From an uncultured Clostridia bacterium (GTDB lineage Bacteria; Bacillota; Clostridia; Oscillospirales; Oscillospiraceae): a DNA stretch of 62,871 nt. A program made the position numbers and the translations under genes. The stretch lies in the NCBI GenBank assembly GCA_937894515.1, contig CALCRH010000158.1, forward strand, positions 1 to 62,871. Reading direction: 5' to 3'. Of the stretch, positions 7,706 to 15,470 are shown piece after piece. How positions within the stretch are numbered: position 1 is the stretch's first letter; every line of letters starts with the position of its first letter. Below the pieces are notes generated by a model that was given only the letters and a program-made list of their open reading frames with translations, was not told the DNA's origin and did not search any database.

Positions 7706-8798
7706 CTTTTCCAGCGCTGGTGTCTAAGTATTGTTTTCTTCGCATACCACCTTTACCATTGCCGGTGAAGTATAACCACGGCCATGGCCGCTCTTTCCGA
7801 ACACCTTGCAGATAACGTTCTGTTGCCTCACAGCTCGCAGCGGACACCTCTTTTGAAAGCATTATAGCTTTTGTTTCCGTTGAAACCCCTGTCGTGCTGC
7901 CGCACAATTCGCAACGCTTCTCATAATCTTCGATGTTCTTTAGCTCATACTGCGTCCATTCGCTCATGAATTCAAGCATTTGTGATTGCCCGTAACTCCA
8001 GCATCTGCCTGCGGGAGGATACATGAGTAAACCAGTAATTGGATGTTGAATTGCATAAACCATTCCTTGATGAGTAGCTGCTCCAGGGGCACTAATTGTA
8101 ACAGAGGACCACGGGCGAGGATCTCCATCAATGCTTGAATAGTTTTCGTTCATCTCTTCTGTGCGTGGGAGCCTGTTGGGAATCCAGCCGGTTCTGTTGC
8201 TGTAAACAAGAATGTGCTCGACTTCGGCCGGTATTCCTTTTGAGTCATTTCGCATTGAATATGTTCTCTGCCATGAAATATTTCCAACAAAGCAGGTTGC
8301 GCCAAAAATTTCATCGCAGATCAATTTCAGATTGGCATATTCTGTATCGTCAATGCTGATAAAGATAGCACCATCGTCACTAAGCAGCCTCTGCAGCAGT
8401 TTCAGCCGGGGATACATCATGCAGAGCCACTTGTCGTGGCGGCTCAGGTCTTCGCCCTCTTTGCCGACCACTTCGCCCAGCCACTTTTTGATGCGCGGAT
8501 CGTTGACATTGTCATTATACACCCAGCCCTCGTTGCCGGTGTTGTACGGAGGATCAATGTAGATGCACTTCACCCGTCCCTCGTATTGGGGCAGGAGGGA
8601 TTTCAGCGCGTCCAGATTATCGCCGTGGATAATCATGTTCTCGCTGCCGTTGTCCTCTTCGTGCTTGCCGCTTTCATCATAGCTGTACTGCCGCTCCAAT
8701 ACCCGGTACGGCACGTCCAAATGATGATTTACGACCTTATCTTTTCCAATCCATTCAAGTGTCGGCATTGGCGGTACCTGCCTTTCATACTCTTTCAA
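7608..8798 (-). pseudogene. Truncated beta-class (type III Mod-like) DNA methyltransferase
   Basis: The product begins like Mod proteins (MPTLEWIGKDKVVNHH, ATG at 8768; the frame opens at a TTG at 8798), has the catalytic DPPYNTG near residue 84, the FISIDDTEYANLK block and the late SEVGHTGEA block. In this class the SAM-binding FxGxG motif follows the latter, but here the frame changes to unrelated sequence and stops at 396 residues, far short of the usual 550-650. No restriction subunit is present. It is therefore most likely inactive. Confidence 0.75.
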
Positions 8799-8875
8799 AA
8801 CCTAAAACAATTATACTTTGCAGTTCGCGCTTTGACAACAACGAATTCATTACAAAGTGGGACTAATCTCCGAAA

Positions 8876-8915
8876 AGAGGGCGCATCGGGCAAAGCTCCG
8901 ACGCACCCTCTCTGA
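8876..8915 (-). terminator. Stem-loop between peptidase and methylase genes
   Basis: AGAGGGCGCATCGGG pairs with CTCCGACGCACCCTCT with few mismatches. It lies after the stop of the ImmA/IrrE-like gene and suggests that the methylase remnant is a separate transcript. The T-run is weak. Confidence 0.5.
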
Positions 8916-8927
8916 ATAGCATTCACG

Positions 8928-9485
8928 TTATAATGCTGCGATCCGCAAATCGATTTCCGAAAGCACCAGGTCGGCATTCTCCGCATACTCTGCGTTCTCA
9001 TCATAGAACCGGGAAAGGTGCTGCTTCAACTCATGCAGAGCGGCTACGGAGGCATCTCTGCCGAGGAACGATACGGCAAAAGCATCCGCACACAGTTCTG
9101 CATCTGCGACAAAACCATCCGAGGCCAAATTCCCCCGATCTTCATCGTACTTTGCCATGTTCTCCATAAGAAGGTCATTGTTTATGTAGTGTCCCAGCTC
9201 GTGGAGCATAATGAACCGTGCCATCTTTGAACCTTGCTTCATACCGTAGAAAATCGGCGGTTCCATTTCAATTCTGGGTGCCGAGCCATCGGTGCATTGC
9301 GCCAGGGATGCAAACAATACCTGCTTGGATAGCAGATCGGGACGAATGACCAGCGCAACATTTTCCCGGAATAGCTTTGATGTGGCCATACCGCCAAGGC
9401 CGTATTGTATAGGCTTATTATAGTGAACGATCTGAATCATATCGCAGCCGTTCTTAAAGTTCATGTGTGCGATTCTCGTCTTCAT
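8928..9485 (-). CDS. ImmA/IrrE-like metallopeptidase
   Basis: The 185-residue protein has the zinc-peptidase motif HELGHYINN in the middle and a third acidic ligand region (ADAELCADAFAVSFLG) about 50 residues later, as in ImmA/IrrE peptidases that cut repressors of mobile elements. ATG 9485 is chosen because it forms an ATGA overlap with the nuclease-like gene upstream and has AAAGGA 9 nt before it; an earlier start at 9515 is less likely. The translational coupling suggests that it works with the upstream nuclease-like protein. Confidence 0.75.
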   Translation of the reverse strand: MKTRIAHMNFKNGCDMIQIVHYNKPIQYGLGGMATSKLFRENVALVIRPDLLSKQVLFASLAQCTDGSAPRIEMEPPIFYGMKQGSKMARFIMLHELGHYINNDLLMENMAKYDEDRGNLASDGFVADAELCADAFAVSFLGRDASVAALHELKQHLSRFYDENAEYAENADLVLSEIDLRIAAL

Positions 9486-10060
9486 CTGCACACGTCCTTT
9501 CCTCCGGGATGGCACACAAGTGCTGCATCCACAGCATCTTTGATTTGCCGAAAGCCTTTCGCTGAGTACCCCATCGACTTGATCCTGCTTAAAGAAATCG
9601 TCTTATTGTCGCCGCACTGCTCGTTTATGATTGCTGTGGGGATGATGTAGAACTCCCAATTTTCCAATCGCAGCGGATCAGCGGTTTCTTCCGTTTTGCC
9701 GTTGAGAACACAAAACACATAGACCTCGCTGTGCCGCCTTGCCTCGGTTTCGTCCGGAGCCGTGGCTTTCCGAATGGAAAATGTGCGGTTCTCCGTAGTC
9801 TTTCCGTCCTTACGCCACGTTTGATAATAGGACGTGGATTTCACTTCTATTGGGTTTCCGTTATAGTCGATGTCAAAGAGAGTCCAGTCCTTTTTGTTAT
9901 AAGGCTCCCTCACGCCAAGCGCCAGGGAGACAAGATATTCCGCAATATCATCGCGGGGATCTGAGTTCAATTCACTATACGAAAACCGCCAAAAATCCAA
10001 GACGGAAACGCCGATGCTTGCCCCGTTTTCAGTGAATGCTTCCTGCCCTGTCTTTTGCAT
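9482..10060 (-). CDS. Putative PD-(D/E)XK restriction-like nuclease
   Basis: The 192-residue protein has a nuclease-like core: an acidic residue in WTLFDIDYNG followed by PIEVKSTSYYQTW, which fits the D-(x)n-E-x-K metal motif of the restriction endonuclease fold (about residues 62-80). The rest shows mixed strands and helices. It lies between a small coiled-coil gene (5-nt gap) and the metallopeptidase gene (4-nt overlap). It could be a restriction or DNA-repair nuclease; the family was not identified. Confidence 0.6.
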   Translation of the reverse strand: MQKTGQEAFTENGASIGVSVLDFWRFSYSELNSDPRDDIAEYLVSLALGVREPYNKKDWTLFDIDYNGNPIEVKSTSYYQTWRKDGKTTENRTFSIRKATAPDETEARRHSEVYVFCVLNGKTEETADPLRLENWEFYIIPTAIINEQCGDNKTISLSRIKSMGYSAKGFRQIKDAVDAALVCHPGGKDVCR

Positions 10061-10065
10061 AGCGA

Positions 10066-10284
10066 CTAAATCTCCTCTTTACGAAAGTAGCCCATCTTCA
10101 TCTCAAGATCGCCAAGGCTCTTTTCATATTGCTGCCGGCTAATGGCGTTCCGCTCAAGGAACAAATCCAGAGTTTTCTTTTGCCTGTCAAATAATTGCCT
10201 TTTTCGCTCCTCGGGTGTAGTGGCATTCAATGCCTCAATCTCAAAATCCATATCCACAAGCCTCTCATTATGTACTGAATTCAT
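10066..10284 (-). CDS. Small coiled-coil protein of the nuclease operon
   Basis: The 72-residue product is highly charged and helical (TPEERKRQLFDRQKKTLDLF), with heptad-like leucines. It has no recognised domain. It is the first gene of a three-gene set with the nuclease-like and metallopeptidase genes, with a 5-nt gap to the next. It may be an antitoxin-like or assembly factor for the nuclease (inference only). Confidence 0.55.
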   Translation of the reverse strand: MNSVHNERLVDMDFEIEALNATTPEERKRQLFDRQKKTLDLFLERNAISRQQYEKSLGDLEMKMGYFRKEEI

Positions 10285-10413
10285 TATAGTTCAATTCATT
10301 TGTTGTGGCAAGTTTATCCCTTGCTTTGGCAGAAGAAAAAGATGAACAGATCGGGGCTGCGATAGAAAAGATGACGGAGGGATATCGATGACCGCAACCG
10401 GTTAGGAAATGAA

Positions 10414-10926
10414 CTAACGACTTATCTCTTCGCTTTCTCGGCTCTGTACGGTGATGCACATTCCTGTTGCCTCTTTTGTAATTGTTATAGAGTAATTACC
10501 GATGGCAAAACTGCTCTCCTTTATGGGATACGGGGTCTTGCTTGTTGTGTCCAAAACGACGTAATGGCATTTGCCTACATCTTGTAGCTTTTTGCTACAA
10601 TCGCGGCAAAAGCGGTACGGAAAAAGATGCAGATTGTCCTGTGGAAGCGTTACTTTGCACGTTTTTTCGCCGGTATCTCGGTAGCCGATGTTCCCCAGCA
10701 CATTGATGAACGAAAAAGTAGATGCGGATGGATCGGATAACAGTTCACCATCGCTGACCCACAGCTCAGCAATCTCACCACTACGCAGGTCGATAAGGCA
10801 TGGTACGCCGCTTTCCGCGGCCTCACAGATGGCGCAATGGTTTGGCTCGTATAGAATCATACTTATGCAAAAAACACAGAACAGAAAGCAAATACCAGCC
10901 AAAATAAGGATACTTTTCTTTTTCAT
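10414..10926 (-). CDS. Membrane-anchored Cys-containing protein (right copy)
   Basis: The 170-residue homologue of the protein at 1791-2288 has an N-terminal membrane helix (about residues 5-25), a CAIC pair near residue 36, CLIDL, the block KVTLPQDNL, and a CRDC pair around residue 110. Two CxxC pairs suggest metal binding or a disulphide-stabilised outer domain. It overlaps the SLOG gene upstream by an ATGA junction, so the two are coupled. No known family is recognised. Confidence 0.7.
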   Translation of the reverse strand: MKKKSILILAGICFLFCVFCISMILYEPNHCAICEAAESGVPCLIDLRSGEIAELWVSDGELLSDPSASTFSFINVLGNIGYRDTGEKTCKVTLPQDNLHLFPYRFCRDCSKKLQDVGKCHYVVLDTTSKTPYPIKESSFAIGNYSITITKEATGMCITVQSRESEEISR

Positions 10927-11363
10927 ATCGCTTCATCCTCCCCGAAGTTAATGATCCGCTTATTTTTCCTTTGGGCAAATCGGAGTGCCTGAGCTGCGCC
11001 GCCCCAGCCGTGGGTGACATAGGCAATGACCGTATCGGCCTGCGTTGCCATCCACTTGTTCCGCTTGGAAATGGCATAACGCAGCGGCACTTCTTCCAGC
11101 GGCGGATAGGTTGTCTCGTCGTAATATTTCATATCGACTTCGCGGTTTAGATAGGCCAGCACAAGGATGGATCGAATATGCGGGTATTTCTTTTTCAGCT
11201 CCCATACGACCCCTGCCGCCATAGTATCAAAATGGCCATAACCGCCAAGATAGAAGGTATCTGCTCCGTTTTGAATTTCCTGTTCCACCACACTGTAAAG
11301 CCGTGCTCGGATCTCCTCACCAATGCCGATTTCATTGTGGCCGAAAAATGTAACAATGCCCAT
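10923..11363 (-). CDS. SLOG-family (DUF1273-like) nucleotide-binding protein
   Basis: The 146-residue protein has a Rossmann-like SLOG fold signature: a first strand MGIVTFFGH, the GGYGHFD motif near residue 40, KYYDETTY, and a late strand ADTVIAYVTHGWGGAA. SLOG proteins bind nucleotides or ligands made from them and often sense stress or phage. ATG 11363 is chosen because GAGGTG lies 7 nt upstream and it matches the first strand; a start at 11393 would add 10 unlikely residues. It is coupled to the membrane protein gene downstream and has a decayed twin at 1363-1792. Confidence 0.75.
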   Translation of the reverse strand: MGIVTFFGHNEIGIGEEIRARLYSVVEQEIQNGADTFYLGGYGHFDTMAAGVVWELKKKYPHIRSILVLAYLNREVDMKYYDETTYPPLEEVPLRYAISKRNKWMATQADTVIAYVTHGWGGAAQALRFAQRKNKRIINFGEDEAI

Positions 11364-11507
11364 GTCTGTCACCTCGATAAAAGCATAGCACATTTATATT
11401 GAAAAATCATCACCAATAGTTATTCTACAAAACTTTTAGTTTGTGTATGTAATACTGCCTGTGACCTATACTATTTGTGTGTCAACAACACCAATAGGAG
11501 GTGCGAG

Positions 11508-11840
11508 ATGAAGTTAGATTCCATCGGGCAGTATATCCGTAAATATCGCCTGTCTCGCAAATTACGTCAGGAAGATCTGGCAGAGAAAACAGGACTGAGT
11601 CCGAATTATATCGGTATGGTGGAGCGCGGAGAAAAGATACCGTCGCTGGAAACTTTTATCTGCATCGCAAACACTTTAGGCGTGTCAGCAGATATGCTGC
11701 TCGTGGAAGTGCTGGATACAGGTTATACAGTAAAAAGTTCACAACTTTTAGAGCAGACGGCAAAATTGACCCCTGAAGATCGAAACAGAATTTTCGATGT
11801 AATCGAAACGATGATAAATCATTCAAAGCGCGTCAAATAA
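11508..11840 (+). CDS. XRE-family transcriptional regulator
   Basis: The 110-residue protein has an XRE helix-turn-helix in its first 65 residues (IGQYIRKYRLSRKLRQEDLA, then LSPNYIGMVERGEKIPSLET) and a short helical tail. AGGAGG lies 7 nt before ATG 11508, so the longer frame from 11475 is rejected. It is divergent from the SLOG/membrane-protein pair across a 144-bp gap and may control it. A terminator follows. Confidence 0.85.
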   Translation: MKLDSIGQYIRKYRLSRKLRQEDLAEKTGLSPNYIGMVERGEKIPSLETFICIANTLGVSADMLLVEVLDTGYTVKSSQLLEQTAKLTPEDRNRIFDVIETMINHSKRVK

Positions 11841-11845
11841 ACAAA

Positions 11846-11878
11846 ACACCGAGGAAAGTTTCTTTCCCCGGTGTTTTC
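11846..11878 (+). terminator. Terminator after the XRE gene
   Basis: AAAACACCGAGGAAAG and CTTTCCCCGGTGTTTT form a strong stem, the 3' arm ending in four T. Confidence 0.8.
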
Positions 11879-11936
11879 ACGTTAATGTATCTTGTGTATT
11901 ATAGGGATATTGGCACAATTATACCTTGCGCACTAT
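11879..11936. repeat. 58-bp direct repeat, left copy
   Basis: It matches 13700-13757 at 54 of 58 positions and contains CTTGTGTATTATAGGGATAT and CTTGCGCACTAT. The two copies flank the Schlafen/AlbA-type gene and its poly-G leader. Confidence 0.85.
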
Positions 11937-12011
11937 TGGTAGTTGTGCCACAATCGCAAATTGCGTACTGTATCATTCGTACTGCATGAGCAAGAAAATA
12001 GTATTATCAGT

Positions 12012-12022
12012 GGGGGGGGGGG
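12012..12022. repeat. Run of 11 G upstream of the Schlafen-like gene
   Basis: A pure G11 tract lies 95 bp upstream of ATG 12118. Such tracts are prone to slippage and could alter promoter spacing or could be a sequencing weak point. Confidence 0.7.
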
Positions 12023-12117
12023 TTATCTCTACAAAAATCATCTTCTCATCTAATCAGAATGCTTGACAAGAATGACAAGAATGGCTACAATGATGACAAG
12101 AAAGGAAGTGGTGATTT

Positions 12118-13422
12118 ATGCTTTTTTCCGAAAGTGAAATCGTTGAATTGAAATCCCAAGTGGTTGGGGACCTTTGCAAAGAAATTATTGCGTTTGCCAA
12201 TACAAACGGTGGCACTCTGTATATCGGTATTGATGATGACGGCGCAATCGTCGGCGTTGCCGATGCGGACAAAGCGACCTTGCAAATCAATAACATGGTT
12301 CGGGATTCCATCAAGCCGGATGTAACGATGTTTGTTCGCTATGAAACGCAGAATCTCGATAGAAAGCAAATTATTGCTGTTACTGTTCAGAAAGGCACAA
12401 GCCGCCCCTACTATCTAAGCAGTAAAGGGTTAAAGCCCGGTGGCGTCTATGTTCGCAACGGTACGGCATCTGATCCGGCTACTGATACGGCAATTCGCAA
12501 AATGATCAAGGAAACGGATGGCGACTGCTTTGAAGATATGCGTTCTTTGGAGCAGAACTTGACCTTTCATGCGGCGAATACGCAGTTTACCAAGCAAAGT
12601 GTTCCCTTTGATGATACCAAAATGCAAACGCTCGGCTTTATATCTCCGGACGGGATATATTCCAATATGGCCTTCCTTTTGTCCGACCAATGCAGCAGCG
12701 CAATCAAGGCAGCTACCTTTGCTGGAAAAGATAAAAGCAATTTTCAAGACAGGAGAGAATTCAGTGGTTCTCTGTTCCAGCAGATGGAAGAAATGTATGC
12801 GTACTTAGACATGCGCAATCAAACAAAAGCAACCTTTGATGGATTATATCGTAACGATATCCGGGACTACCCCGAGGAAGCTCTACGAGAGGCTCTGCTG
12901 AACTCAATCGTACACCGAGACTATTCCTTTAGTGCCAGTACACTTATCAGCGTGTATGAAGACCGTATTGAATTCGTTTCCGTAGGTGGCCTTCCGGATG
13001 GTATTGCGCTGGAGGATATTATGCTTGGTCTCTCTGTTTGCAGGAATCCTAAACTGGCAGCGGTGTTCTATCGCTTGAAATTGATAGAAGCCTATGGCAC
13101 TGGTATGCCGAAGATTATGAAAGCTTACGATGGATACAGCTGCAAGCCCCAAATTGAGGTAACGGGCAATGCTTTCAAAATCACACTTCCGAACCGCAAT
13201 TTTGAAGCAAAGGAAGCCGCCATGACGACTGAAATCCCCAAGAAGAACGAAGATATAATCCTATCCTTCATTACTTCAAACGAGCAAATCACGCGCAGTG
13301 ATGTGGAAAGGATCTTGCACATCAGCCAGGCCACAGCTAATCGGCTTCTCAAGCATATGATCCGTGAAGGATTGATTTATCAGGAAAGCAGTGGCAGGAA
13401 TACAAGGTATAAGAAGCTATAA
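12118..13422 (+). CDS. Schlafen/AlbA_2-domain, RecG-like ATP-binding regulator
   Basis: The 434-residue protein starts with an AlbA_2/Schlafen domain (SEIVELKSQ, IIAFANTNGGTLYIGIDDDG, about residues 1-130), has a central HATPase_c_4 type region (EEALREALLNSIVHRDYS and GTGMPKI, about residues 230-350), and ends with a winged-helix segment (about residues 375-434, with SDVERILHISQATANRLL). Such proteins are thought to be nucleic-acid-binding regulators and are frequent on mobile islands. The start follows AAAGGAAGTGG. It is flanked by 58-bp direct repeats, suggesting that it entered as a cassette. Confidence 0.8.
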   Translation: MLFSESEIVELKSQVVGDLCKEIIAFANTNGGTLYIGIDDDGAIVGVADADKATLQINNMVRDSIKPDVTMFVRYETQNLDRKQIIAVTVQKGTSRPYYLSSKGLKPGGVYVRNGTASDPATDTAIRKMIKETDGDCFEDMRSLEQNLTFHAANTQFTKQSVPFDDTKMQTLGFISPDGIYSNMAFLLSDQCSSAIKAATFAGKDKSNFQDRREFSGSLFQQMEEMYAYLDMRNQTKATFDGLYRNDIRDYPEEALREALLNSIVHRDYSFSASTLISVYEDRIEFVSVGGLPDGIALEDIMLGLSVCRNPKLAAVFYRLKLIEAYGTGMPKIMKAYDGYSCKPQIEVTGNAFKITLPNRNFEAKEAAMTTEIPKKNEDIILSFITSNEQITRSDVERILHISQATANRLLKHMIREGLIYQESSGRNTRYKKL

Positions 13423-13448
13423 CACAACATAGAGCCGTTCAAAAATGA

Positions 13449-13482
13449 GAAGGAGAGAGGAAAAAACCTCTCTCCTTTTTCT
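13449..13482 (+). terminator. Terminator after the Schlafen-like gene
   Basis: AAGGAGAGAGG and CCTCTCTCCTT form an 11-bp stem followed by TTTCTC. Confidence 0.75.
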
Positions 13483-13699
13483 CAAGCTTTTCTAACTTGC
13501 GATATAGACATTTTCTCGGAAAAGCATAAATTCCTGGGTTTCTGAAAAACTCCATATCGCAGCTTTTTTGAGGAGAGGACAACAAAGGTCGAAACATATT
13601 GAGGCAAAAGGGAGAGGAAGGGCCGCTCTCCTTTTTCATAAACGCTTCTAACTTGCGATATAGAGGATTTTGAGAAATAATCTGTGGTTTTTTGTAAAA

Positions 13700-13757
13700 A
13701 CGTTAATCTATCTTGCGTATTATAGGGATATTGGCGCAATTATATCTTGCGCACTAT
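13700..13757. repeat. 58-bp direct repeat, right copy
   Basis: It differs from 11879-11936 at four positions. It lies inside the CTTGCG repeat field. Confidence 0.85.
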
Positions 13758-13868
13758 AGTTGGCCCTCGGCAAAAACGAAAAATCCCGCAATTTTGAAAA
13801 ACGCCATATCGCAACCTCTGAACTTGCGATATAGACAAAATTGAAATGTGAAATCCTGCAATTCCCAC

Positions 13869-13897
13869 TTGCAAATATGGAACATATGTTCTATAAT
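13869..13897 (+). promoter_or_regulatory. Promoter with a perfect LexA (SOS) box
   Basis: A -35 TTGCAA and a -10 TATAAT are separated by 17 bp, and the spacer contains the palindrome GAACATATGTTC (13880-13891), which fits the Gram-positive LexA consensus GAAC-N4-GTTC. It drives the truncated Y-family polymerase gene 32 bp downstream. Confidence 0.85.
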
Positions 13898-13928
13898 TGC
13901 AGATGAATTCTGTGGGGGGAGTTGCGAT

Positions 13929-14066
13929 ATGGGTACGCGGCATATTCTACATTGCGATATGAACGCATTCTATGCTTCTGTTGAATGCCAGCGCCGCCCG
14001 GAAATACGCAACAAACCCATTGCCGTCTGTGGCGATCCGGAGGCACGCCATGGTATTAGAGAATAA
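13929..14066 (+). pseudogene. Truncated Y-family DNA polymerase (DinB/UmuC-like)
   Basis: Only 45 residues remain. They match the N-terminus of Y-family polymerases: ILHCDMNAFYASVE with the catalytic Asp, then KPIAVCGDPEARHGI, and a stop two codons later. The intact enzyme is about 400 residues. The start follows GGGGGGAG, and the SOS promoter is intact, so the break at about 14060 is in the coding part and was probably caused by insertion or deletion at the edge of the unit that carries the integrase. Confidence 0.85.
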
Positions 14067-14111
14067 AATCAATGCCCTGTAAAATAGGATTGGCAACCTA
14101 CAGTATATACA

Positions 14112-14148
14112 AAAGACCTCCTCTGCTGTGAATGCAGAGGAGGCCTTA
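14112..14148. terminator. Hairpin terminator between the dinB remnant and the XRE gene
   Basis: GACCTCCTCTGC and GCAGAGGAGGCC form a strong stem; it lies just past the end of the facing XRE gene. Confidence 0.65.
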
Positions 14149-14187
14149 CTATTTACGTGGTACTTGGTGTCCCAAAGCTAAATTGTT

Positions 14188-14946
14188 CTATTTGACCGAG
14201 TTTAACGACCGCTTCCATGCCATATAGTTCTTTTCGGCAGCGGTGCGTATTTCATCATCTGTACTATCCAAATCAAAAAATCCCTGTCCAGTAGTCTTGG
14301 TAGAGATTTCCCACTCGGCGACTACTTTTTTCAGCCCGGGATCATACAGGAGGAGTGAAATATCGCAGTTAAAATTCTCGCATGCGCTAACAGCCCTTTG
14401 GTAAAAGAAAACACAGATTTGGCTATCGCAAAGAATCACAGAAAATTTGTTCGCTTTGGTTGTAAAGATATGAGCAAGTTTTATTTCTATGTCCACGGGA
14501 CTCCGTTGCTTCATCGGAGAATAGTTAATAATCCACCGTTTTGTTTTATCGCTGTTAAATACAATTATATCATCACGAATGATATGTTCATTTTCCATCA
14601 AAGGATGACTTCTGCCTGAAATAACTGGCCAACCCAGGGTCTCAAATTGCAATATGGCGTGATCGATTACATCCGATGCAACATCCCTTAAATTAGATAG
14701 TCGATTAACCGCAAGGGTTGTTGCCACATTCTGAGAACCTAAAGATTTCATCGTATTTAGCAACTCGTTCATTTCATCTTTTGTTAATACGGCAGACAAC
14801 GCATTCAATACTCCGCCAGAAGGTTCAATTATATCACGCTCAAGACGATTAAATGTGACTGTTGATACTGATAGCTGTTCGGCAAATTGGACTTGTGTTA
14901 GACCTCTGGCTTTTCTATACTTCTTGAGCAGTTGGCCTGTAGTCAT
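14188..14946 (-). CDS. XRE regulator with a large unrecognised C-terminal domain
   Basis: The 252-residue protein has an XRE helix-turn-helix in residues 1-60 (GLTQVQFAEQLSVSTVTFNR) and a C-terminal alpha/beta domain (about residues 95-245) with DDIIVFNS and RWIINYSPM, whose pattern loosely recalls a nuclease-like or ligand-binding fold. AAAGGAG precedes the ATG. It is divergent from the excisionase-like gene, the usual place of an element repressor, so it probably controls integration functions. Confidence 0.7.
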   Translation of the reverse strand: MTTGQLLKKYRKARGLTQVQFAEQLSVSTVTFNRLERDIIEPSGGVLNALSAVLTKDEMNELLNTMKSLGSQNVATTLAVNRLSNLRDVASDVIDHAILQFETLGWPVISGRSHPLMENEHIIRDDIIVFNSDKTKRWIINYSPMKQRSPVDIEIKLAHIFTTKANKFSVILCDSQICVFFYQRAVSACENFNCDISLLLYDPGLKKVVAEWEISTKTTGQGFFDLDSTDDEIRTAAEKNYMAWKRSLNSVK

Positions 14947-15067
14947 TTGTCATTTCTCCTTTTTCCATATAATTCCCTAATAGCATTGTACAGTAATTTT
15001 GGAAAAAGTCAAGAAGGGTATAGAAAAGCGTAAAAGAAAAAAATATAAAGAACTTTATGTTTTTTTG

Positions 15068-15096
15068 TTGACTAACTTAATGTATCGTGGTATAAT
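15068..15096 (+). promoter_or_regulatory. Strong promoter of the excisionase-like gene
   Basis: TTGACT and TATAAT are separated by exactly 17 bp. A short inverted repeat GTTTC...GAAAC (about 15118-15135) follows in the leader and could bind the divergent XRE regulator. Confidence 0.8.
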
Positions 15097-15163
15097 GCCA
15101 ATATACAGAAAGATTGGTTTCAATTTTTCGAAACACTTTTAAAAATATAAGGAGGAAATTATT

Positions 15164-15394
15164 ATGACAACGATGGTAGATTCCGTGAACAACACGGCGG
15201 CCAGACTGCACAGTGAGGGATATAACGTTGCAGCCTGTGCGTTGCGCGCGTGGATCCGCGATGGGTCCTTGCCGGCGAGCAAGAGCGGCATAAAAGCGCT
15301 GCTGTACTACCCTTTGGTGTTGGCGAGGATCAAGAGCGGAAAGGCGGTAACACTTGATGATATTGAGGACAACGAACAGGAGGTGAAAAGCTGA
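15164..15394 (+). CDS. Small excisionase-like DNA-binding protein
   Basis: The 76-residue protein has a winged-helix-like start in which YNVAACALRAWIRDGSLPAS resembles the recognition part of excisionases and MerR-type proteins, then a short helix and an acidic tail. A strong promoter and an AAGGAGG site precede it. Place in the cluster, between a divergent repressor and an integrase, supports a role in excision or its control. No exact family is recognised. Confidence 0.6.
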   Translation: MTTMVDSVNNTAARLHSEGYNVAACALRAWIRDGSLPASKSGIKALLYYPLVLARIKSGKAVTLDDIEDNEQEVKS

Positions 15395-15470
15395 GCAATG
15401 TCAATTGAGTTGTGCTGGATAGCACAAGGAAAAAATAAAATGAGTCAAACATCATAAAGGAGGAAAGAAT

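Larger units (their letters stand above)
13423..13868. repeat. Repeat field: hairpins and recurring CTTGCGATATAG motifs
   Basis: This gap holds no gene. Two similar units each have a hairpin ending in TCTCCTTTTTC (13449-13482 and 13602-13636) followed by CTAACTTGCGATATAGA (13491 and 13648). Further copies lie at 13820 (AACTTGCGATATAGACA) and, inverted, at about 13551 and 13804 (CCATATCGCA). Related CTTGCGTATTATAG and CTTGCGCACTATAG lie in the 58-bp repeat at 13700-13757. The motifs could be arm-type sites for a recombinase, regulator sites, or structured RNA units. Confidence 0.7.

Noticed and set aside
10310..10390. Plus-strand fragment reading ALAEEKDEQIGAAIEKMTEGYR
   Set aside because: Looks like the tail of a lost gene, but too short to assign and without a start.
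13423..13868. CRISPR-like array
   Set aside because: The repeats are unequal in spacing and orientation, with no uniform spacers and no cas genes.
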